A stretch of DNA of 64,000 bases from Streptomyces fagopyri. Its GTDB lineage: Bacteria > Actinomycetota > Actinomycetes > Streptomycetales > Streptomycetaceae. The stretch lies in the NCBI RefSeq assembly GCF_009498275.1, contig NZ_CP045643.1:434001-498000 (forward strand), given 5' to 3'. A program made the translations under genes and the position numbers. Under the pieces are notes generated by a model, which saw only the letters and a program-made list of their open reading frames with translations, did not search any database and was not told the DNA's origin. Shown here piece by piece: positions 58,410 to 64,000 of this stretch. How positions within the stretch are numbered: position 1 is the stretch's first letter; every line of letters begins with the position of its first letter.

Positions 58410-59666
58410 TCAGCCACTTCTTGGGGGCGCGGCGGTGGGGAACCGGTCCGTGCCGGTGCCTCCGGCCTCACCCAGAGCACGGGCCAGGGCGCGCTGCAGG
58501 GCGAACAGCCCGACTCCGGCCAGTCCCGCGTCGGCGCCGAGGGCCGCCCGCTCGATGGTGAGGTGTTCGGTCACCAGCGGATGGCAGCTCTCGTAGAGCT
58601 GGCTGCGCACCGCGGCGATGAACGGTTCGAGGGTGGAGAGGATGCCGCCGAGATAGACGGCGTCCGGGTTGAAGAAGTTGACGTTGGCGGCGAGCACCTG
58701 GCCGAGGTGGTCGCCGGCCCTGCGGACGGCGCGGGTGGCTTCCGGGTCGGCGTCGGTGGCGAGCTGGACCACGTCCTCGGTGCTGGTGACGTCGAGGCCC
58801 CGTTCGCGCAGGATGCGGACGAGCGCGGCGCCGGAGGCCACGGTCTCCAGGCAGCCGGTGTTGCCGCAGGAGCAGGGGATGTCGGCTCCGCCGTCGATAC
58901 GGATGTGGGTGATGTCGCCGGCGGCTCCGGTGGCGCCCCGGTAGAGGCCGCCGTCGATGATGACGCCGGCGCCGATCGCCGAGCCGATCTTCACCGTGAT
59001 CGTCCGTCGGTGCTCGGCGGGCCTGACGCTCTGCTCGCCGACCGCCATGCAGTTGGCGTCGTTGTCGACGACGGCCGGGACCCCGAAGCGCTCCTCCAGC
59101 CAGGCGGCGACCGGGAACCGGTTCCAGCCGGGCATCCGGGAGGGCAGGACGACGGCGCCGGCGGTCACGTCCACCGGCCCGGGCAGGGAGAGTCCGACGC
59201 CCCGGAGCCGGTCGCGTCCCCGCCGGTCGGCGAGGGACTCCAAGTGCTCGGCGAGTCTCGGCAGGGCGGCCTCGGGACCGTCGGCGATCTCGAAGGGGAC
59301 GTTGGCGACGTCGCGGACGCCGTTGCCCGGGAGCACCACACCGATCCGGGCGTGCCGGCCGCCGACGTCGGCCGCGACGGCGTACTCGTCGGTACTGCCC
59401 GCCCTGAGCACCCTGCGGGGGCGGCCCCCGGTCGAGGACTGGGTGCCCTCCTCGGCGATGAGCCCGCGCTCGACCAGCTCGGCCACGGTGAGGGAGATGG
59501 TCGAGGGGGCCGTGCCGAGGAGTTGCGCGAGTTCGGCGCGGGACGACGCCTGCCCCGATGCGACGAGTTCGAGGACCCGCGTGGCGAGCGTCGCGCTCTT
59601 CGGCACGGCGCCCTTCGGGGACACGCCCTTGGTGCTCTTGCGGTCCCGTGCACTTATTTCAGTCAT
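58410..59666 (-). CDS. ROK-family transcriptional regulator
   Basis: A 418-residue repressor. The N-terminal winged HTH is ATLATRVLELVASGQASSRAELAQLLGTAPSTISLTVAEL with RGLIAEEG (about 22-75). The sugar-kinase-like ROK body follows: VAADVGGRHARIGVVLPG, GVGLSLPGPVD, VVDNDANCMAVGEQ and the zinc motif CSCGNTGCLE. ATG at 59666 is used because the longer frame runs through the divergent promoter. ROK repressors typically sense sugars or sugar phosphates. It is divergent from the ABC importer, and AGTAACTT sites occur on both sides of the gap, so control of the importer and of itself is likely. Confidence 0.93.
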   Translation of the reverse strand: MTEISARDRKSTKGVSPKGAVPKSATLATRVLELVASGQASSRAELAQLLGTAPSTISLTVAELVERGLIAEEGTQSSTGGRPRRVLRAGSTDEYAVAADVGGRHARIGVVLPGNGVRDVANVPFEIADGPEAALPRLAEHLESLADRRGRDRLRGVGLSLPGPVDVTAGAVVLPSRMPGWNRFPVAAWLEERFGVPAVVDNDANCMAVGEQSVRPAEHRRTITVKIGSAIGAGVIIDGGLYRGATGAAGDITHIRIDGGADIPCSCGNTGCLETVASGAALVRILRERGLDVTSTEDVVQLATDADPEATRAVRRAGDHLGQVLAANVNFFNPDAVYLGGILSTLEPFIAAVRSQLYESCHPLVTEHLTIERAALGADAGLAGVGLFALQRALARALGEAGGTGTDRFPTAAPPRSG

Positions 59667-59671
59667 GTACG

Positions 59672-59682
59672 AAGTAACTTCC
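59672..59682. promoter_or_regulatory. ROK operator candidate next to the regulator start
   Basis: GAAGTAACTTC, a perfect odd-centred palindrome five bases before the ROK ATG. It contains AGTAACTT, shared with the dyad at 59848-59865. Confidence 0.55.
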
Positions 59683-59847
59683 GCAGTGATGGGTGTGCCG
59701 GAGACAGTACGCCCGTTCTGCCGGTCGTGGAACGGCTTCCGTGAAGAAAGCGGAGAGTGTCGACGCCAAGAGGATTCCACTCAAAACGGCACATAGACCC
59801 CACTCGGCGTACTCGAAGTGGACGGATCAGACTTTCGCCAGATTCGC

Positions 59848-59865
59848 AGTAACTTATTTGTTACT
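59848..59865. promoter_or_regulatory. ROK operator candidate in the importer promoter
   Basis: AGTAAC and GTTACT flank six bases in the AT-rich patch, about 120 bases before the importer's first gene. It shares AGTAACTT with the site at 59672-59682. Confidence 0.6.
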
Positions 59866-59987
59866 AATTCTTGTTTGTTTGTTCGGCGGGTCCGTCGTTG
59901 ACTGTCGCCATACACAGCGCCGATCCCGCGGCGCCGGTTCTGGGTCCTCCCATGACGTTTGCGGGTCCTTTCACTCTGAGGAGAGTC

Positions 59988-61802
59988 ATGTTCCTTGCTC
60001 ACACGGCCGCCGGCCGCCGCTGGGCCCTCGTCGCGGGTGCCGCCGTCATCACCGGCGCGCTGGTCACCGGCTGTTCCGGCGGCGGTACCTCGTCCTCCGG
60101 TTCGGCGTCCTCGGACACGATCAACTACGCCCTTCCCGCGAACTTCACGCCGAACTGGATCCTCCCGATCGGCACCGCCGCGCACCTGAACACCAACAAC
60201 TCCTCGATATCCCAGGCCGCCTGGGAGCCGCTGATCGCGTACGACGGATCCACCGGCAAGGTCGGCTGGAACAAGGACAACTCCCTCGCCAGCGAGGCGA
60301 AGTTCGCCCCGGACAGCAAGAGCGTGACGATCACCCTCGACCAGCGTCACTGGAGCGACGGCAAGCCGATCACCTCGCGCGACGTGGAGTTCTGGTTCAA
60401 CCTGGTCAAGGCCGACAAGGCGGACTGGGCCAGCTACAGCCCGGGCAAGGCGCCGGACAACTGGGCCTCCTTCAAGACGATCGACGACACGCACTTCACG
60501 ATCACCTTCGACAAGGCCTACAACCAGGAGTGGATGCTCGCCAACGAGCTGAGCATGATCCGCCCCATCCCGCAGCACGTCTGGGACAAGACGAGCGACT
60601 CGGGCGCCGTCTCCGACCTGGACCACACCGCCGCCGGCGCCAAGCAGGTCTGGACGTACCTCAACAACGCCGCCAAGAAGATCTCCGGCTACGCGACCGA
60701 CCCGCTGTGGAAGACGGTCAGCGGCCCGTACACCATCAAGTCGTTCTCCACCGCGGGCAGGGTCGAACTGACCGCCAACGCGAAGTACGACGGCGGCGGC
60801 AAGGCCAACATCAAGAACGTCAACCTGCTGCCGTTCACCACCACCGACGCCGAGGAGAACGCACTCCGCGCCGGCACCGTCGACTACGGTTACATCAACG
60901 CCACGGACCTGGGCCAGGAGTCGTCCTTCAAGGCCAAGGGCTACTCGGTGAAGCCGTGGAGCGGCTGGGCGATCACCTACATGCCGTACAACTTCAACAA
61001 CCCCGCCATGGGACCGGTGTTCAAGCAGCTGTACGCCCGCCAGGCGATCCAGATGTCGGTGGACCAGACGACCCTCTCCAAGGTGGTCTTCAACGACAGT
61101 GCCGTCTCCACCTACGGTCCGATCCCGCAGGGCCAGGAGTCGTCCTTCGTCTCCTCCGAGCAGAAGAACAACCCGTACCCCTTCGACGCCGTCAAGGCGA
61201 AGAAGCTGCTCACCGACCACGGATGGGCCGAGCAGGGCGGCACCATGGTGTGCAACGACCCCGGCACCGGCGGCAACCAGTGTGGCGCGGGCGTCGACAA
61301 GGGCACCAAGTTCGAGATGCAGGTGCTGTCCCAGTCCGGCTCGACCGTGACCGACAACATGATGAGCGCGCTGCAGTCGTCGTTCGCGAAGACCGGCATC
61401 AAGTTCGGCATCAAGACCGCCCCGGTCAACTCCGTCCTGTCGCAGGCCGGCCAGTGCACCGCCGGCAAGTCGAGCTGCTCGTGGCAGCTCTCCTTCTTCG
61501 GCACCGCGGGCAGCTGGTACTTCCCCGCCTACCCGAGCGGTGACTCGCTCTTCGCCACCGGCGGCGGCTCCAACTTCGGCAGCTACTCCAACGCCGACGT
61601 CGACAAGCTGATCACCGAGACCACCACGTCCTCCTCGAACGAGGCGGTGCAGAAGTACAGCGCCGCACTCGCCAAGGACCTCCCCGTGATCTGGCTGCCG
61701 GAGCCCGACTACCAGATCTCCGTGGTCAAGAACGGCCTCGGCGGCTTCGCCCAGGACTCGCTCGCCAACTTCCACCCCGCCATGTGGAAGTGGACCAAGT
61801 AA
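59988..61802 (+). CDS. ABC importer substrate-binding lipoprotein (family 5, peptide/oligosaccharide type)
   Basis: A 604-residue lipoprotein. ATG at 59988 follows GAGGAG; the earlier ATG in the frame is non-coding. A signal peptide ends in lipobox LVTGC (about residue 29). The mature part is a family-5 solute-binding protein: ALPANFTPNWILPIG, LTLDQRHWSDGKPITSRDVEFWFNL-like WSDGKPITSRDV, LSMIRPIPQHVWDK, YMPYNFNNPAMG and LFATGGGSNFGSYSNADVDKL. This class binds oligopeptides, nickel or, in actinobacteria, also oligosaccharides. It heads the importer operon, followed by two permeases and an ATPase. A strong hairpin separates it from the permeases. Confidence 0.94.
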   Translation: MFLAHTAAGRRWALVAGAAVITGALVTGCSGGGTSSSGSASSDTINYALPANFTPNWILPIGTAAHLNTNNSSISQAAWEPLIAYDGSTGKVGWNKDNSLASEAKFAPDSKSVTITLDQRHWSDGKPITSRDVEFWFNLVKADKADWASYSPGKAPDNWASFKTIDDTHFTITFDKAYNQEWMLANELSMIRPIPQHVWDKTSDSGAVSDLDHTAAGAKQVWTYLNNAAKKISGYATDPLWKTVSGPYTIKSFSTAGRVELTANAKYDGGGKANIKNVNLLPFTTTDAEENALRAGTVDYGYINATDLGQESSFKAKGYSVKPWSGWAITYMPYNFNNPAMGPVFKQLYARQAIQMSVDQTTLSKVVFNDSAVSTYGPIPQGQESSFVSSEQKNNPYPFDAVKAKKLLTDHGWAEQGGTMVCNDPGTGGNQCGAGVDKGTKFEMQVLSQSGSTVTDNMMSALQSSFAKTGIKFGIKTAPVNSVLSQAGQCTAGKSSCSWQLSFFGTAGSWYFPAYPSGDSLFATGGGSNFGSYSNADVDKLITETTTSSSNEAVQKYSAALAKDLPVIWLPEPDYQISVVKNGLGGFAQDSLANFHPAMWKWTK

Positions 61803-61817
61803 GCCCGGTCGGTGCCC

Positions 61818-61867
61818 GCGCGGGCCTCCGACACCCGGCCGCCCGGCCGGCCGTCGGAGGCCCGCGC
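61818..61867 (+). terminator. Hairpin between the binding-protein and permease genes
   Basis: A perfect 15-bp stem (GCGCGGGCCTCCGAC at 61818-61832, complement at 61853-61867); the 20-base loop can form an inner 6-bp stem. It lies 16 bases past the stop, in the middle of the operon. It is probably a partial terminator or 3'-end stabiliser that raises binding-protein mRNA relative to the permeases. Confidence 0.82.
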
Positions 61868-61970
61868 CCACCCCTCGCGCATCCGCGCCACACCGACGCC
61901 CACGTCGCGGTGACGCCCCTGTCCAGGTGACGCCCGAGCGCGCCACAGAGACGAAGCGACCGGAAAACAC

Positions 61971-62930
61971 ATGAGCACTTCCTCGTACCTGATCAGACGC
62001 GTCCTCCAGGCCGTCGTGGTGATCGTCATCGTGACGATCGTCGTCTTCGGCCTGCTGCACGCCCTTCCCGGAGGCCCGGCGCGCGGGATCCTCGGGCCCC
62101 AGGCCACCGCACAGCAGATCGCCCGCTTCAACCACGAACAGGGTCTGGACAAGTCCCTGCCCGTGCAGTACTTCCACTACCTCGGCCAGTTGCTGCGCGG
62201 GGACCTCGGGACCTCGTACACCCTCAACGAACCGGTCTCCCAGCTCATCGGCGAACGGCTGCCGAAGACGCTGGTCCTCACCCTGCTGTCGGCACTCGTG
62301 GGCCTCGTCCTCGCGATACCGCTGGGCATGTGGCAGGCCGTGCGCCGCAACAAGGCGACGGACTACATCATCACCACCCTGAGCTTCATCGCCTACTCCA
62401 CACCCGTGTACTTCCTCGGACTCATCCTCGTGCTGGTCTTCAGCCAGCAGCTGGCGTGGTTCCCCTCGCAGGCTCCGCAGGGCGACACCCTGGGCCAGGT
62501 GTTCTCCGACCCGCAGGCCCTGGTGCTGCCGGTCGTCGCGGGCGCGGCCTCCATGATCGCGGTGTTCAGCCGGTACATGCGGGCCGCCACCCTGGAGAAC
62601 CTCTCCGAGGACTACGTCCGCACGGCCAGGGCCGGCGGCTCCCGTTCCCGCGCCATCCTGGGACGGCACGTGTTCCGCAACTCGCTGACGCCCGTGGTGG
62701 CCATGCTCGGCTACTACATCCCGGTGCTCTTCGGCGGTGCCCTGGTCGTCGAGCAGCTCTTCAACTACCCCGGAATGGGGCTGCTGTTCTGGACGGCGGC
62801 ACAGTCCTCCGACTACCCGGTCCTGCTGGGCTGCGTGCTGGTGATCGCCGTCGCCACCGTCACCGGCACCCTGCTCGCCGACATCGTCCAGCGGATCATC
62901 GACCCCCGAGTGAAGGCAGGCCGGGCATGA
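61971..62930 (+). CDS. ABC importer permease (DppB/OppB type)
   Basis: A 319-residue inner-membrane protein with about six helices. The N-terminus YLIRRVLQAVVVIVIVTIV is typical of DppB-type permeases, followed by LPGGPARGILG and GQLLRGDLGTSYTLNEPV. The EAA loop that contacts the ATPase is DYVRTARAGGSRSRAILGRHVFRNSL. It ends ADIVQRIIDPRVKAG. It follows the binding-protein gene after a 168-base gap that contains a hairpin, and its stop overlaps the next start (ATGA). Confidence 0.94.
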   Translation: MSTSSYLIRRVLQAVVVIVIVTIVVFGLLHALPGGPARGILGPQATAQQIARFNHEQGLDKSLPVQYFHYLGQLLRGDLGTSYTLNEPVSQLIGERLPKTLVLTLLSALVGLVLAIPLGMWQAVRRNKATDYIITTLSFIAYSTPVYFLGLILVLVFSQQLAWFPSQAPQGDTLGQVFSDPQALVLPVVAGAASMIAVFSRYMRAATLENLSEDYVRTARAGGSRSRAILGRHVFRNSLTPVVAMLGYYIPVLFGGALVVEQLFNYPGMGLLFWTAAQSSDYPVLLGCVLVIAVATVTGTLLADIVQRIIDPRVKAGRA

Positions 62931-63826
62931 GCGCCGTCATCCAGCCGGACACGGCCCCGGCGAAGGACGCCGCTTCGCGCGAGGCCACCAGCACACGGCT
63001 CGCCGTCCGCCGCTTCCTGCGCAACAGGCTGGCCGTCGTCGGACTCGCCGTCGTGGTCCTCTTCTTCCTGTTCTGCTTCGCCGGTCCGCTGGTGTACTCC
63101 ACCGACCAGACCCACACCCTGCTCCAGCAGGTCAACCTCGCCCCCAGCGGCGCCCACTGGCTCGGCACCGACGCCGTCGGCCACGACGAGCTGGGCCGGC
63201 TGATGTACGGCGGCAAGGTCTCGCTGATCGTCGGCCTCGCCGCGGGCGTCCTCGCCACCTGCATCGGCACCCTGTGGGGCGCCGCCGCCGGATACGCGGG
63301 AGGCTGGATCGACGCCGTGATGATGCGGATCGTCGACGCCGGCATCGCGATCCCCGCGCTGTTCATCCTGCTGGTGGTCTCCGCCATCACCACACCGGGC
63401 CTCAGCGGACTCGTCCTCATCCTGGGCCTGGTGTCCTGGCTGGTGCCGTCCCGGCTGGTCCGCGCCGAGACACTGACCCTGAAGAACCGGGACTACGTCC
63501 TGACCCTGCGCGCCATCGGCGGCACGCACGCCCGGGCGATCCTGCGGCACATCCTGCCGAACTCGGTGTCGACCATCGTCGTCGCCGCGACCTTCCAGAT
63601 CGCCGACGCCATCCTGCTGGTCGCGTACGTCTCGTACCTGGGCATGGGAGTCCGGCCGCCGCAGACCGACTGGGGCGGCATGCTCTCCGCCGGTCTCACC
63701 GCCGCCTACTCCGGCTACTGGTGGCTCATCCTGCCGCCCGGCCTGGCCATCATCCTGGTGGTGTGGGCGTTCAACGCGATCGGGGACGGACTCCGCGACG
63801 CATTCGATGTGAGGGGACGCGGATGA
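62927..63826 (+). CDS. ABC importer permease (DppC/OppC type)
   Basis: A 299-residue inner-membrane protein with the DppC layout: a cytoplasmic N-terminus, FLRNRLAVVGLAVVVLFFLF as helix 1, HWLGTDAVGHDELGRLMYGGKVSL, a bundle of helices, and the EAA loop DYVLTLRAIGGTHARAILRHILPNS. It ends NAIGDGLRDAFDVRGR. Its ATG at 62927 overlaps the stop of the DppB-type permease and its own stop overlaps the start of the ATPase gene, so all three are translationally coupled. The longer frame from 62330 lies within the previous gene and is not coding. Confidence 0.94.
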   Translation: MSAVIQPDTAPAKDAASREATSTRLAVRRFLRNRLAVVGLAVVVLFFLFCFAGPLVYSTDQTHTLLQQVNLAPSGAHWLGTDAVGHDELGRLMYGGKVSLIVGLAAGVLATCIGTLWGAAAGYAGGWIDAVMMRIVDAGIAIPALFILLVVSAITTPGLSGLVLILGLVSWLVPSRLVRAETLTLKNRDYVLTLRAIGGTHARAILRHILPNSVSTIVVAATFQIADAILLVAYVSYLGMGVRPPQTDWGGMLSAGLTAAYSGYWWLILPPGLAIILVVWAFNAIGDGLRDAFDVRGRG

Positions 63827-64000
63827 CCGCCACCACCAAGGGCTCCCCCGCCCGCACCGCGGAGCCAGGCCCGATCCTCGAACTCGACGACCTCGGCGTC
63901 GTCTTCACCACCGAGACCGGCGAGATACCCGCGGTGGAGGGCGTGTCCCTCCAGGTCCGGCCGGGCGAGACACTGGCCCTCGTCGGCGAGTCGGGCTCCG
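63823..64000 (+). CDS. ABC importer ATP-binding protein (DppD type), 5' end only
   Basis: ATG at 63823 overlaps the upstream stop (ATGA). The visible 59 residues read ILELDDLGVVFTTETGEIPAV, EGVSLQVRPGETLALVGESGSG, which is the start of a DppD/OppD nucleotide-binding domain up to the first part of the Walker A loop. The gene runs off the window end; a second ATPase gene usually follows. Confidence 0.9.
   Translation, partial: MTATTKGSPARTAEPGPILELDDLGVVFTTETGEIPAVEGVSLQVRPGETLALVGESGS

Larger units (their letters stand above)
59667..59987. other. Divergent promoter region of the ROK regulator and ABC importer
   Basis: A 321-base region with a markedly AT-rich patch (about 59840-59885), no gene, and two AGTAACTT-containing dyads. 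Confidence 0.55.

Overview
The window looks like chromosomal DNA of a Streptomyces or a close relative. GC is very high with strong third-position GC bias. Telling markers are a WhiB-family protein, a DUF397 protein, CebR-type TGGGAGCGCTCCCA boxes at cellulase genes, many Sec-secreted glycoside hydrolases with FN3/CBM/ricin-like modules, and GTG/TTG starts with GGAGG-like ribosome sites. No rRNA, tRNA, CRISPR array or intact insertion sequence was seen. Decayed genes at four or five places suggest an accessory, arm-like part of the chromosome.

Layout. 1-3.2 kb: tail of a probable membrane-anchored regulator, an SDR oxidoreductase without the usual catalytic Tyr, a two-domain VOC protein and an orphan DUF397 protein. 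3.8-7.3 kb: secreted GH16 glucanase with three discoidin-like domains, and a secreted alpha/beta hydrolase. 7.5-12.1 kb: a TetR - GMC oxidoreductase - acetoacetate-decarboxylase-like operon with overlapping start/stop codons, divergent from an FAD monooxygenase, with two strong inverted repeats between. 12.5-18.6 kb: a cellulose block (GH6-FN3-CBM3 divergent from GH5-FN3-CBM2, then GH12-ricin) with two perfect CebR boxes. 18.7-22.8 kb: WhiB-like protein, NmrA-like protein and small unknown genes. 22.8-26.6 kb: a sedolisin (S53) protease fused to a choice-of-anchor jelly roll and a Kelch propeller.

26.9-27.6 kb: a junction of two truncated genes (dihydrofolate-reductase-like and ECF-sigma C-terminus), the latter carrying an 11-unit hexanucleotide repeat. 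28-37 kb: GH92 mannosidase, OYE-type ene-reductase with divergent MerR regulator, a PIG-L deacetylase stub, a large inverted repeat, and a GH95-like protein with three near-identical fascin-like repeats. 37-45 kb: a subtilisin-like S8 protease whose probable C-terminal domain is a separate lipoprotein gene, and a LAL-type LuxR regulator. 45-52 kb: two GNAT acetyltransferases, a decayed sigma factor/CU044_5270 pair, a small secreted protein, an NmrA-like protein, an IS110 remnant and an unknown gene. 52-55.4 kb: GH78 rhamnosidase. 55.8-64 kb: a CutC-M81 peptidase pair, a ROK regulator and a divergent Dpp/Opp-type ABC importer cut by the window end.

Together the window encodes saprophytic polymer breakdown: cellulose, beta-glucan, mannose-, fucose- and rhamnose-containing glycans and protein, each apparently under its own LacI-, ROK- or GntR-like operator. 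The least ordinary parts are the M81/CutC/ROK/peptide-importer locus, the split S8 protease, the sedolisin-Kelch fusion and the mosaic pseudogene junction. All functions are assigned by reading the sequence and recalling families; no search was run.
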